The position numbers and the translations under genes are program-made. This document shows, in pieces, positions 43,920-56,159 of a stretch of 64,000 nt of DNA. The notes beneath the pieces are model-generated. The model made no database searches. It was not told where the DNA came from and worked only from the letters and a program-made list of their open reading frames with translations. Position 1 is the stretch's first letter; each line of letters opens with the position of its first letter. Source of the DNA: Trebouxia sp. TZW2008. Taxonomy: Eukaryota > Chlorophyta > Trebouxiophyceae > Trebouxiales > Trebouxiaceae. The DNA lies in assembly GCA_002118135.1 (NCBI GenBank), contig BDIU01000246.1, forward strand, positions 2,463-66,462. The letters are read 5' to 3'.

Positions 43920-44735
43920 AGGCAACTTGAGGCATGCACTCACAGTGTGAGGTGATGACTTGAGTATCAAGTCCATGCTATGGCCTTGCATGTGACACCA
44001 TGTTACGCCATGTCAGATGGTAGTTGCAACCTGTTGCCCCCAGAGCATGCCTCTCAGAGACTGCTGCCAGGCAAACACATGGACAACATTCGCAGACAGC
44101 CTGCTGCTGTCAATGTACAGACCAGTCATGCTGCTCCACTGGCTTTGCAGCTGTCAAGGAAGACAAAGGTTGGACTTCTCCGCACGAGCAGTATGCGTGC
44201 CCATCTTGCAGCTATGCCACTTTGAAGGTGGCTATACACAGCGCCAGCGACACACTGCAGCAATTGTCTGCTTCAGATCGTATGGCGCAGTGCCAGCAGA
44301 TGCATACACGACTGACATTCATCAAAGCTGCTACACGACTTTAGAAATGTTGCTGCAACATGTCTGGTCAATGCAAAATATCGCAACTCGTGATCTGTAG
44401 ATTTGACAGGCCAAGCAAGCCTGTGCAGACGCTATCGCCAGAGAGAGAGAGAGAGAGTAATTTTACATGCTTTAACCAGCCAACAAGGCTGATCACATGT
44501 GCCACACTGTGGCAATGACTATATGTCCATGAAATTCAGGCAGTCTATGACACAGTGAAACACCCCCAAATGATCACGCTTAACATCAGCATCATGTCAG
44601 CATGACTTTATGCTCCGAAACCAACTTTTATTGGAGCGGAGACTGTGTGATCGTGTGCACCGACTGATATACGCGCGCCGATCGCAAACCAATGTCTGGA
44701 CGGCACTGATTATGACTCCATGAAGCCGACAACCA
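43920..44735. other. Intergenic, promoter of the CMD-like gene
   Basis: An 816-bp gap containing an (AG)n tract at about 44438-44458 and dispersed repeat copy 2. No other gene is recognised. Confidence 0.55.
44440..44585. repeat. Dispersed repeat, copy 2 (~145 bp)
   Basis: Same-orientation relative of 24097-24240, sharing gctttaaccagccaacaagg, a tgccaca..gtggcaatgac block, attcaggcagtctat and cacagtgaaacaccccc. Confidence 0.75.
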
Positions 44736-47700
44736 ATGCAACGACTGCTCACATGTGTCGCTCCTGTTCACAGCAACAGCTTGTTCACTGTGTTTAAGCA
44801 CGTCAATCACAGGACTAACAACGCTTCGTACAAATCCTCCGCTGGCAATTTGTGTCATCTCGAAACTTCAAACCTGCTGTCCCGCCGTGCATGTCCCAGG
44901 AGCGCGAAGCACTTCCGCTGTTCAGCTGCACTTGAGCCTGAACGAAATCGGACGGTCTCCGATCGTCGATTCCCGTCTGTAACATCATCAGAAGCGATAT
45001 GCAGCCCTGGCAACCGTAGCTTTGTGTCAGTTGCGATGCATGACCCTGCAGCTCGTGAGGATGAAGCACTGTCACGAAAGGACGCCAGCCTCGTACGGCT
45101 GTTTCTTGCTGCAAGCTTGCATCTTTGGGAGCAACTCCCAGGTGGCAGCTTTGCTCAGCTGCATGCAATAACATACAAGTAAACACTGGCTGAAGATGCA
45201 TTGTTCTGGTGCTTGCAGGTCTCAGTCAGGACTGCTATGACTCAGGCTGTAGTGTAGCAGAAGTCAGAGGCTGTGTCAGGCATCTGGTTGTGTAAGTCAG
45301 GCTGACTCTGACTATGCTTTCTCCACATTTCTACCAATCAAGCACTGCTACAGTGTTGCAGGCTATGCACCTGCCTTGTCAGCGACCAAGCATCTTTACA
45401 ATGCACAGGTAAAGCACTTTGACAATAGCATCTTTTCTCTGCTAGTCTGCATGGCAGCTTGTGCAGTCCTTGGAGCCAGTTGCAGCCAATGCATGTCACA
45501 TGCATGCTGAGGTTCCACACCTATACTGATCCAAGGCAGCATGTCCTGCACGAGCAACACTATCCACACATGCTGCAATTGCAGACAGGCTCGACACTGC
45601 TTTGTGCACTCCAAATTTGCATGTCCAGCCACCTCTGCAGCCAGCATGTATGGAATCTTTGCAAGTGGCAAGTCAGTCTCACTTCAGCATGTATGGCGCT
45701 TTGCAAGTGGCATCTCACCATCAATTTGGCATGTATGGCGCTTTGCAACTGGCAACTCGTAACTCAGCGTCAATTGAGCAAAAGGAGACGCACGACACAT
45801 GATGGGCTGCACATGTCTGAAGACATGCATTCTAATATTCCTTTGTCACTGTTCACAGCCTACGCAGCTGGAAGGCGTTGGTCTAAATCACGTCTTGGAA
45901 TCATGACATTTCAGGGTGTATAGCACACACTGGCATGCAGCGTTGACTTTGAAACATGTCCTTAAGTCAAGGCAACTATGACGTTCATCTTGTACTGGTA
46001 TGCAGCGCCTGCCTGAGGATGTGCCAGGAAAGTCAGGGGGGCCCCCAGGCAATGCTTTTGAGCTGGTGTATGCCAAAGTGACAGATGCAGTGCGCAGGGC
46101 TGTGCGCAAAGTTGACCCTGTGCTTGCTGATTGGATCAGGTATCTCACAAGACATATATAGCAGCATGTCATGACCCAGAAGGCTGTTGAACTGAACTCA
46201 CTAGCAGGCATATATTGCTGTTGCCTTGATTGACTTGTCATGCATATGCACATCATGAGCAAGCCCTGTAACCTGATAAGTCATGACACAACAAGATACC
46301 CTCTGACATGACTGAACTGCCATGCCATGCTAGTCTACATGTCAGCAATTGCTGTCAGCCGCTACACCAAAGCAGATGCATGAATGTTGTGTGCAGGGTG
46401 CACCTGTATGGAGATGTGTACAGCAGCCCTGGTCTGAGCATGCCCCACAAGCAGCTGCTCATGGTAGCCTTCCTAGGACAAGCCAACATGCCTGATGAGC
46501 TGTTTGGACATGCCCTAGCGGTACAAATTCTGCCTGACAGCTATCTGAGTACACGCTTGACACTACTTCTGTGCGTCATCAATGCGCATGCAGCCAAGTT
46601 GCTTGGTGTCATGCCGCAGCACTGATCTATCGTCAGCTGACTCTGCCTGACAGCTATCTGAGAGCATGTGCCCAACAACGTCACTGTGCATCATCATCTG
46701 CAGATCATGAAGCTTTTGACACAGTTGTGCAGCTTCAGTCAGAAGCTAGCGGTGCGAGGTACGGCTGACAGCTATCTGCATACACGCGCCCAACATAGCT
46801 GTTGTACATCATGAGTGCGCATACAGTCCAGGTGTTTGGCATTGTGCTGCAGCATTGATTTTTGGCCAGCTGACTCTTCCTGGCAGCTGTCTGAGAGCAT
46901 GTGCCCAACAGCGTCTTTTCGCACCATCACTTTGCAACTGGAATGAACTTGCCTTGTGTGACTTCAAAAAGTCAAATATCAAACGTTCTTACAAAGACAC
47001 TCAGAACAAGCCTGCCTGGCGAGACAACACTTGGGCCACGCACTCCTAGCACATGTGGTGGAATGTGTGATGATTATCATTATTGTTATAATATTGTGTC
47101 TGTGCAGGCCATGAGGTTTGGCGTCAGTGCTGAGGCATGCAAGCAAGCGATGCAGCTGGGCTTTGACGCCTCCCTGTCAAGACTCAGCAGCTCGGCACTA
47201 AAGGATGCTCAAGACATTCAGACGCATGCTGAAGCTACTCTGCAAAAGGTACAATGTGATCAAGCTCTGTGCAACACATGTGTCAAGGCCTTATATATTG
47301 CAAGATGCTGCATCGGGTGCGTGCGCGCCCTGAAGGTTTTCTTCTGTAAGCATCTGACGTGCTTCACCAGACTCTTTGGACAGTGTTGCTGTGATATCAA
47401 ATGTAGACTGAGCATTGGCTTCATCACTTCCATGCTGTTGTCAGAACAGAACAGCAAACCATTCCCAGATGTTGTCTAAGCAGCATAGGCGATTTGCAGG
47501 CTGTCCAGAAATATGACAGCAAACAGTTTGTAGACGATGGTCATGAGCCAGAAGTCACCATTCCAGACCCAGCCTCTGTAAGGTGAGGCCTTGTTGTGAC
47601 ACCCCTGAACACATGAACTTAATGACATGTTTTATTCTCACATGCATGGAGATACCTACCTTGCGTGCGGGCACAGGTGTCAAATCAATCATGCATGAAG

Positions 47701-48129
47701 ATACCTAGAACACAGTTTTAATCTCCACCTGTGGACAATTTGATTCTCATCATGTGAGAGTCCATGCAAATGTTTGGCCGTCAAGGCTGCATGGGACTGC
47801 TGCAGCAAACACAAGTGCATCTGGGCTGAACGAGCACACAGCAGCATAAACAGCAGATATGTCAGCAGCTGTGAGCAGATGGCATCTTGTCTGCCCTCAA
47901 TAAGGCTGATGCTCTGTGGTACATGATGTGTGTGTGGCAACTGTGAGAGCATGCAAGGTGCTTTGAATTGACTTCGGACATTGCCATTTGAAACTCAGTA
48001 ATGTCCACAGTATCTGCAATTCTACTCACACCTGCGTTGTGGACATTGCTGTTCGCCTCCAACTGTCTGCTGCCGCTGTGCAGTTTGCCACCGCTTCCAC
48101 CCAGACATATCAGCCCAGGTCAGAAGTAA
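44736..48129 (+). CDS. Carboxymuconolactone-decarboxylase-like (AhpD superfamily) protein, two-repeat, organelle-targeted
   Basis: Exons 44736-45141, 45219-45291, 45354-45408, 46006-46139, 46397-46520, 47108-47248, 47500-47582 and a tentative last exon 48084-48129; 353 aa, stop TAA, phases matched. The first ~100 residues are rich in Ser, Arg, Asn and Thr, like a chloroplast or mitochondrial transit peptide. The first CMD half is LVRLFLAASLHLWEQL..CSVAEVRGCVRHLVVVAGYAPAL; the second is HKQLLMVAFLGQANMPDELFGHAL then MRFGVSAEACKQAMQLG. This helical fold includes gamma-carboxymuconolactone decarboxylase and peroxidase-related AhpD. No AhpD CxxC pair is seen, so a peroxidase role is unlikely; the reaction is unknown. 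The intron after 46520 contains a four-copy ~115-bp repeat. The last exon is chosen for phase and stop only. Confidence 0.78.
45636..45770. repeat. ~41-46 bp tandem repeat, three copies
   Basis: The block agcatgtatggcgctttgca followed by agtggca recurs at about 45641, 45687 and 45728 in a CMD-like gene intron. Confidence 0.85.
46525..46950. repeat. Four-copy ~115-bp tandem repeat in a CMD-like gene intron
   Basis: The anchor tgcctgacagctatctgag (with changes) occurs at 46531, 46644, about 46763 and about 46877. The repeated block also has gagcatgtgcccaacaacgtc. An ORF-like stretch at 46703-46758 between copies was considered as an exon but breaks the conserved join between GHALA and MRFGVS. 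Confidence 0.85.
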
Positions 48130-48988
48130 GGTCGGCAGAATGGATGCAGGCTCACAGCTTATTCAGAACTTTGTATCTTGGGCTAAATTTAGAGCTTTAA
48201 AGAGCTTACTCAGATTTGGTCGAATAGCTTTGTTTCTGCTGCATCTGTAATTTGGTCACAGACTGCAATCATTTAGGCACCCGTGCGCTGCTTATACTGC
48301 CAGGCGGCAGCTCTACCTGTAGCTGACATCAAGCACTTTGCAGCAATTGCTGTCTGACAACCAACATCGAGTGCGACCATAGGAACAGCAAACGTATCTG
48401 CTGTGTTTTGCACGATGTGGAGTTCATACATCTACAAAAATTAGTCAACGTGCAAGTCAGGGCATATCACATTGAACACAGCCTCCTAGTCACCTCACAG
48501 ACAGCCAATACTAGTACAGAAAAGTCTTGAATGCCACATAACACATACTGAAAAGCAGAATTCATTCTCTATGGTTCATTTTGTACTCTTCAAAGCTTGG
48601 GCACTGCCTACATCTGGGTGGCTGCTCTGCCTACTTACCGGTGTCCTAATCTAACAGAATAAAGTTTTAGAAGCATACTTGAAATGAAATCTGGAGCAGT
48701 TGCTCCCACTCAACTTGCATAAGCTGAGCAATGACCTGTACTGCTGCTATCAAAAGGGTGTCCAGTATTGCAGTGTCCAGCAGCTCCTGCCCAATGGCAG
48801 GATCTGGCATGAGCATGAAGCATGCTAACATCAGCAACAAAGTGTGAGCTAAAACTGCATCCAGTCAAGAATTTAAGACCTGACTGCGCAAGCAGCCTTC
48901 TGAGGCTTGTGTTGGGCATGTCAGAAAGCTGAAATACTGCGCTTCGGCATTGATTTCAAGCGCTGCAAAATTGCTGCTGAGCTGCGCC
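48130..48988. other. Intergenic, convergent 3' flanks
   Basis: This gap lies between the CMD-like and RMD-like genes. No gene or repeat was recognised. Confidence 0.55.
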
Positions 48989-51900
48989 TCAAGCTGTGCC
49001 TGCTGCTTCCTCTGAGTTGATGCCATCATCTGCATCTGTTGTTGATATTGGTGCCTCAGCAAGGGGCGGCGCTGCATTGGGCCGGCGCTTTGGCATGCGT
49101 TTCAGCATATTCAGTGCATCTTGACGTTGCAGGTGAGCATTGATGTCCTCTACGTCCATGTCCAGAGCCGCCTGCGTGTTGCACAAGAACATTTTCATCC
49201 AAAGACTGCATGCACTACTTTTACACGTTTTGTCAAAGCAAACTGAGACTCAAGGCCAGATTAAGGTTGAGTAGCATGTTGCACAGTGTTCCGAGATGAT
49301 TAAAGGCAGCTGATGCAAAAGCTGTCTCAGTTGTGCAATGAACTCTCATGCATGAGCTGCAACTGACACCATCAGCTTACAAGCATTTGGTGTGCTGCAA
49401 GGAATCCGCACACTGAAGCTGAGCTTCAGCAAACCAGTATGCAATACTGACTGCAGTATGTTCATGTCCTGCCTGCTGCTGACTACTGGCTTCCAGGAAT
49501 GTCTATAGACAGTACAGCTATAGCAGGCCAACATGCCCAAATTGCAATGTGGGGCATTGGGCATAAGTGACAGCACCAAGCATACCTCAAGTTCCAGCCT
49601 GGCTTGCTCTTTTTTGCCCAGACGGTCAAGAGTGCGGCCCAGTTCTACTCTGTGAATCAGCCTTGAGGGCGCCAGCGACACAGCCTTCTGATAGCTCTCC
49701 AGGGCATCATGGTGGCTGCCTGCAGCCCAAAAGCATGGTCAGCCGACTATGCTGCCATTGACTACATCTGCCATGAAGAGTCGCACATATTTTGACAGAG
49801 GCACGCCATTTGCAATGCAGAGCAGCACCACTGTTACAAGACCTGATATGCATCAAAATCACTGCCAAGTGCTTGATCTGCACAGGTTTGTGATTGACAA
49901 GCGACCAACCTCTCATGTCAATGCCTTTCTCGCATGCACACTGGCTGACACGTATGCAGGTCGTCTCTACAGATTCCACAACGAGATTGAGCAAAACACA
50001 AGTATGATGACCACAGAAAATGTCCAAAGCACAGGGTTGAATTCAATGCAGTGCATGTTGAGGCACACCTGGAGCCAATGCAGTGCCATACATGACGCGC
50101 ACCAGCGTGCGCACCACGACATTCAGGTTGGCCATCTCATAGTGCCAGCGCCCCATGAGGTGGTGGGCCAGGTCATTGCTAGGCTCCAAAGCCAGGGCCG
50201 TAACGGCCTCCTCCCTGGCATCATGTGCTAGCCGTACCTTGGTCTTGTTGTCACTGAGCAATGCCAGGCGGCCCATGCTGGTGCAGGCAGCTATGTGAGG
50301 CAGAGCTAGGGACGCATCCAATGCGATGGCCTGCAAATAGAGTCAGAGAGTAAGCTTTTTGCAGAAACAACAAGCTATGCAGGAACAAGGAGCTGTGCAG
50401 GAACAACAAGCTATGCAAAAATAAGACAGTGTGCAGAAGGAGCAGGGCTCAACGCTGCAGGACAAGAAGCAGATCACTGGCTGCTAGTAGATAGCTTGGC
50501 TGATCCTGCCAGCTGTGCAGCAGTGCTGACCGCAGCTGCGGGTGGGACAGCTGGCAGTGCTTGTGACAGATGCGTCAGGCAGACCGTCCACACGTAGGGT
50601 GTTCAAAAGTATCAGGATATGTGCAGCAGCTGCTGGAACAGAATTTCTGATATGGGAAAACAAACATGTGCAGCAGAAGGAGGCAGCATTGCCATGTGCA
50701 CCGCATCTGATCTAGCATGACAGCTGAATGAGACGACTCCTGCTATGGCAGCTTGCACATTCACTGCGCAGCCATTGCATGTGACAGTTCTTCTCAGCCC
50801 AAGCAGAGCAGTCAGCAAGACCCTGACCAAATATAGTGTACAGCTTGTGTGCATGATCAATGCAAGTGCATGATTGACCACGCAGCGCACAGTTGGACTG
50901 CGTGACAAGTACAAGTAGGTGACGGTGCTCACCTCTTTGGCATGCTCCATGGCTGTTGTGTTGAACTGACGCCGGCTGTCATCATTAAGCTTCTCCTGGG
51001 CAGGGCTCACATCAAGGTATGTGCAGTCTGTCCATTGCTTGGCCAGCAGGGATCTGTAGTGTGCGCTTTTGGGAAGCTGCTTTGTGACTTCCTGCAATAA
51101 GGCAACGTCGTCATACATCTGTGCGGACAGCTTGAGTTGTCTCAAAACACGCCTGATGGAGGTAGTTTTGCTCATGGGTGTTTGCTGTTGGGGATGATCA
51201 TATGCAGGTGTCATGATTGCACGTAAATGCAGCAATGTCAGGATCAACAATGTACCTGAAAGCATCTGACAGCTTCACGCATGTCCATAGCATGTTCTGC
51301 TGCCAAGCCTCGGTTGATGGCCTCCTTGCAAGCTGCATTTTGACTGCTCAAACTGCAGCAAACAATGCACTCCATTACACTGACAATTGTTGCAGCACGC
51401 TGCAAGCACAGTCTTTGTTTCTGTGCTTCCAAAGCGTGAAGTTGTACAGCCTGAATGCAGTGCCATGACTGTTCACCTGACTGGCCTAGCATCCTTTAAG
51501 GTGCCCTTTCGCTTCCAAGGCAATTTGAAACCCTCATGTTGCTGCCTCTGCTGCTTTTGAATATCCCGCCGAGCTCTGAGATTAGTAGACACAGCAGAAG
51601 CTCTGTAACCCAGCGCTGTGCTGACAAGTAGCACAAGTCTGTTCACCTGTGTCAAGCAGCAGAGGAGTCAGACTTTGCAGGCTTTCTGCTTCTAAAGGCC
51701 GGTGGGAGTCAACATGAAGTTGTGCAGATTATTGCCTAGACGTGGCATTAACTTGCACAAAGAGCAAAGCTGACAGGACGCTCACCCCTTCTCGCAAGCC
51801 TGCAGCATTCTGTTTGGCCTTGCCACAGTGAGTGTGCAGGATGGCAGGTGCACCAAGTGCTAGAGGTGAAGGCTTGGGTGGTACTCTGAGCTTTCTGCCG

Positions 51901-52049
51901 GGCACTGGCTTAGCTACAATGCGTGGCGGGGCGACCTGCGTTCTGCTGTTGCGCCAAGCTGTCGGTTGTAGCTGCAGAGACTCCGTTAGGCTAGCCAGTG
52001 GGAGCGGTCCATGCCCCCTCTTGTTTGGTGGGTCTTCGAGGCTGAACAT
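48989..52049 (-). CDS. Regulator of microtubule dynamics (RMD/FAM82)-like TPR protein
   Basis: Seven exons: 52049-51786, 51646-51477, 51352-51256, 51118-50933, 50330-50069, 49719-49586, 49171-48989; 431 aa, stop TGA, all phases fit. An N-terminal basic, Pro-rich part precedes a hydrophobic stretch (VNRLVLLVSTALGYR, about 89-103) that may be a membrane anchor. Then TPR-like helices follow: AAEHAMDMREAVRCFQ, MYDDVALLQEVTKQLP, MEHAKEAIALDASLALPHIA, and the RMD hallmark ALEPSNDLAHHLMGRWHYEM, then ALESYQKAVSLAPS and GRTLDRLGKKEQARLELE. RMD proteins bind microtubules or sit at mitochondria-ER contacts (human RMDN1-3); the algal role is not known. The C-terminal tail is acidic and low complexity. 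The start at 52049 is one of several in-frame options. Confidence 0.85.
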
Positions 52050-53144
52050 GTCGTCTGGCTCGCCGATCGCGACAAAGCGCCGCGGTCTAGTAGTCTTGAC
52101 GCCAGCCGTGATACAGAATCTGTATGTAATTCGAGACTCAACTCTCGCGCTTCCCAGACCGCGCACACGAGGGCAGGTGCGCCGGTGATCGCACGCTATG
52201 TGCTGCACGGGTATGTCCCAGCACTCGATCACGGCGCGTCTGTACAGGAACACAGTACAACGCAGACGGTACGCATCAGGGCGACAGTACAGGCACGCAT
52301 AGTTCGAACCAGAATCAATTTTGTAGCTGAACTCTAGTGGTAGGCAGGCAAGTCGGACCACGTGCCAAGTACTTCAAGGGTGACTCACGCTGCAGCTTCC
52401 GCCAACTCGAAGGCTCATGCTGCGTGGACAGCAATCATTTCAAGCGTCCGCGTTCCAATCAATTCAAAGCCTGATTCAAAGCACAGTTGGCAGGATCCGA
52501 TGCCGCAGGAATCATGGTCGGACGAGTGGCAAGTCAAAAGGATTGGAATCGGCAATCTTGATGACAACAACTGGCAATTATGCTCAGACTAATTAGTTAT
52601 AACTTCGAGAGCTGGCAGGTTTACATGAAGGCGCTCACATCACAGCTTTGAAACATTCAGCTTCAAGTCTAGTGTAGTCTTTATAGCCTCTGTAGGACAC
52701 ACAGAAAAGCTTCATGTAATGGAATAATCCTGTTGAAACGTGCAGAGAGGAACAAAGCAGCAATTTACAATGATGCCCAAATTTCATATAAAATGGCTTG
52801 TTCTGCCAGCAAAAGGAGACCTGAAACTCGACATATGTTTCTAGTATACTCACTGATTTGGCTTGACATTGCTGCCTGCCCTGAGCCATTCCTGATCTGT
52901 GAGTGTCAAGCATGCTCAGCCACATGTAGCAATGACATAGCAATACTGTTGATTTGATTCACTGATGCAACTCCTTAACCTCTCGGGGCCTAAAGGTGTG
53001 AGGGTTGTGTACCCTATGAGCAAAACATGAACAAGAGGCACAGAGACAGCACCAGCTACAGCACCTTAGCACAACACACCAGCTGAAAACAAAGACTGAC
53101 CCAGATTGTGCAACAGCTAAGCAAAAACATGTCATTTGTTCATT
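52050..53144. other. Intergenic
   Basis: A 1095-bp gap between two minus-strand genes. An open minus frame continues upstream of 52049 to 52361 but shows no domain and is probably 5' UTR or promoter. Nothing else is recognised. Confidence 0.5.
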
Positions 53145-54636
53145 TCACCGAATTGTCCAGTCCCAACTCGTGTCAGCTCTGAATTTGGCATCATCAGAGC
53201 TTGTCCTTCTGTAACTGAACAAATTCACGACATGTAAGTGGAACAGGCAGTACTTGTAGCGCTGCATACCGCCATGAAAAATTCCTGACTCATGTATAGA
53301 CATGCTGAAGCTGGTATCAGCATGCAAAATGGGTTTGCCACGCAATCTGACCTTCCAGTCAGTCTCATTGTATGCCAACAGCGGATTAGTGCCAGTGTTT
53401 GCAAGCCAGATGTTTGACTCTGCTGCTTGGCATGCGCCACAGCGAATGTCATATCTGAAGAGCGTAGTCTGGCCTCCACGAACAATACACTCATCCGCTA
53501 GCAGATCTGCTACCGTTGCTGGTGATCTTGTGGCCATGAACTCGTCAATGTCTACAGGGTTGACATACACATCTAAGCCCCAGTGTGCGAGTATTGCATG
53601 GTTGTATTGCAGGGTTTTGGCCCTGTTCTTGTTCCACACAAGTCCATCAGGGCTGTAGCCTTGAACCTCCAGATCCCAGCGCATCAGACGGAGGTTGCCT
53701 TGTGATATAAGCTGTTGAATTGTCGCATCTCTAGCAAGATGGCTGAGAAATGGTTCCACCTCGTAATGCACTGTGCCTGCTAGACCAAGTCTGACATGAT
53801 GGTCCACATGGGCAATGAGCATGCGCTTTGTCAGCTCAAGCCTTGCTGGGTCTTCAACATTGGTGTGAGAGTGCGGCACGACTGTCAAGAGCACTGGCGT
53901 CTTGCGGCTGACAGGAGGGTGACACTGAAATAGCCTGGGTGTGAAGATCACGTGCTGTCTGAAGCCACCTATGTGCAGCATGTAGTGTGGCCGCAGCTCG
54001 CCAAATGGGAAGCTTATCTCAAATGTAAATGGAGAGTTGAATCGAGTGAACTCATGTTCTGTGCGCCAATAGGTGTCAAACAGATATTGCTGCTGAGGGC
54101 CAGGTGTTAAGGCTGTAAGTTGCATCTCGATCTCGACATGACCATGGACTTTCTGGAGTGGATGCACTTCTTGAAGCATTCCAAAGCCTCGAATTGTCAG
54201 AAGTGTCCTGCATTCCCAACCACCGGCAGTTCGGCGATAGATCTGCCAGAAGGCAACAGACCTGGTGAAGTTAGAACAGCAGCAGTGCTTACCCGACGCA
54301 CGATGCTCGCATCCAAAGGTGCAAAGAAACTGCCGTCTGTACGCTTGTCAGAGGAGCCACCTCGCCGATCGACAACACGCTGTATGTGTCGTTCTGCTTA
54401 CCCAGCTTGTCCAAAGCAATGCTGCCCGGCAAGACATAATGTACAATGCCGGTGTCCTGTGGTTCTGTGATCACGGTCGGCCGAGCATCGATGCAAAAGT
54501 CGTTCATCACGCTTGGGGGCAGCCCACTGGTTACATTGGACAGGAACGCGGTCTGAAATTTTTGAGTTGTGCATGGCTGCAGCGAGGCTGTTGCTAACGC
54601 GACACAAAAGGCCCACGCTATCAACAGCCGCAGCAT
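53145..54636 (-). CDS. Glycosyltransferase family 92 (DUF23)-like, secretory pathway
   Basis: Two exons, 54636-54293 and 54207-53145, join in phase 2 (donor gtaagc, acceptor tgcag); 468 aa, stop TGA. The N-terminus MLRLLIAWAFCVALATASLQ is a signal peptide or signal anchor. The second exon carries the GT-A-like features of GT92: a region of VPHSHTNVEDPARLELT and VRLGLAGTVHYEVEPFL, then LRLMRWDLEV, QYNHAILAHWG and VDIDEFMA (about residue 333, the DxD metal site), and near the end YKYCLFHLHVVNLFSYR. GT92 members in plants and animals transfer galactose to glycans in the Golgi; donor and acceptor here are unknown. Low intron number contrasts with its neighbours. Confidence 0.8.
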
Positions 54637-55643
54637 TGCTTATTGCATGACCATCAGCCCGCGAGCTAGCCAGCTAAGACATAAAGGACGCGTCGACACA
54701 AACACGCGTGTGTTTGCTTGGTGTCGGATGCAGCCGATGAGTCACCGCCACTGCATAAGCGCTCATGCTTCGCCTGCTGCAGCTTTGCATGCAAAATCTG
54801 AGACTCGAAGGTCACTTGCGCGTGCAAGCTTTGCATCATGGCTGCAATTGCAAGTTGTGATCAAAATGGTCATGCACACAGCAGCCAGAAGGCCTAAAAG
54901 GAGAGTTTGTTTTTTGCTTGCCAGACTATAGTGTCACCTGGATGTCTATTATAGAGGTTGGCATCTCTTAGGTGAGTTGCAGGGTCAGACACACCATGTG
55001 CAAATTTGCTGTGGTAGCTATAGATCCTCAGAGCTCATGGCAGCTGACCCATCAGCAACGATATCTGTACACCGGCAAAAAGCATCTGCTGCTGTCCTGG
55101 CGATCTCACAGGCAATTGCTGTGGCTGGTTGACTGTTGACTGGCTTGCGGGGATCCTGACGGGCTCTGAACGGGGTAAAGCAGTTGCTGCATATGTGATC
55201 CTGCAAATTTCAGCTTGGCCGCACATCCATCACGATCCCTGAACGCTCTGCTGTGTATTTGAGGTATTTCCAGTCCTACAAAGTCATTGCAGCAGGGTCA
55301 CGTAGGCCTGCCCTAATCAGTACTGCATTCTCTGCATGTTGGATTGGTTGGTGATCTAGAATGAAAGCATTCCTGATCAAGACAAACTCGTACATGACAG
55401 CTGCAACAAGCAACCTAAATTACGTCACTCTTGAGTGTGCACACCGTCTCAGATTTTAAGCAAGTTTGACTTGGGGCGCACCGCATGGGTATTCATGAGA
55501 TATTTGCTGGAGATAGTGAGTCTTCTCAGTGGGCGCATGGGAGCTGACAGCACTGTTTGCAGATACAAGACCAAATTGTGAGCGGCAACTTGAGGGCACT
55601 GCAGCAGGGTCACCTGCAGCCATCATGCTGATTTTGTACATGC
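54637..55643. other. Intergenic
   Basis: A 1-kb gap upstream of the GT92-like gene. An open minus frame at 55456-55728 reads past the last F-box exon in another frame but has no recognisable domain. No leucine-rich repeats, which would extend the F-box gene, were found here. Confidence 0.5.
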
Positions 55644-56159
55644 CTAGATCAAACTCATATTGCTCGGAGCTGTTGCAGAGCTGCTGCGGAGCTGTTGCAG
55701 AGACAACACCAGCAGCAACAGCAAGCACATCCTGATGCTGACCTCCTGAAGTTGCTTGTTGCTGAGCAGAACCTTCATGATAGTGAAGGTGCTGATGTTG
55801 TGACAAGAGCATAGCTGCAGAGACAGCAGCCGCTTCGGGCACTTCCGCGTCAGTTGCTTCAGAAGTCGGTCGTCCGCATACTTGCCGTGTCCTGCAGGTA
55901 TACTCACGTGCTGCCTGCATGTCGTGACGGGCTCGCCTTGTGCCGATCAGGGAGTGCTGAGGCGAAGTAAGATCTGTACGCTGGGAACGCAGAGCTATGG
56001 TCAAACGTACCACAGTTCGGGCAAAGATGCTGCTTGCCTCCACGATGTGCAGACAGAAGAGGCTGCGCACAAGTGCAAGGACGACTCACAGGGCGTGACC
56101 AGTATACCGAAAACTTGCTGCAGGATAGGTGTAGGAAGATCAGCGAAGCCCGACAGCAT
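55644..56159 (-). CDS. Short F-box protein with one leucine-rich-repeat-like segment
   Basis: Exons 56159-56090, 56062-56011 and 55914-55644 give 130 aa and a TAG stop if the third exon is terminal. The F-box is clear across the joins: MLSGFADLPTPILQQVFGIL, then SSVCTSWRQAASLPELW. The third exon encodes QHVSIP.., LLKQLTRKCPKRLLSLQLCS and CHNISTFTIMKVLL, the start of a Cys-type LRR. F-box proteins recruit substrates to SCF ubiquitin ligases. Typical F-box/LRR proteins carry many more repeats; either this is a truncated gene, or the exon splices at gtgctt (55728) to exons I could not identify. After LQEVSIR the sequence turns into low-complexity Leu/Ser, which suggests an intron or decay. Confidence 0.65.

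Noticed and set aside
46703..46758. Possible extra exon in the CMD-like gene
   Set aside because: Inserting it would interrupt the conserved helix between GHALA and MRFGVS, and it lies within the 115-bp repeats.
50612..51265. Long minus ORF extending past the RMD exon
   Set aside because: Only 50933-51118 fits the spliced protein; the rest reads through introns.
53302..53658. Plus-strand 118-codon ORF
   Set aside because: It lies antisense to the well-supported GT92-like exon.
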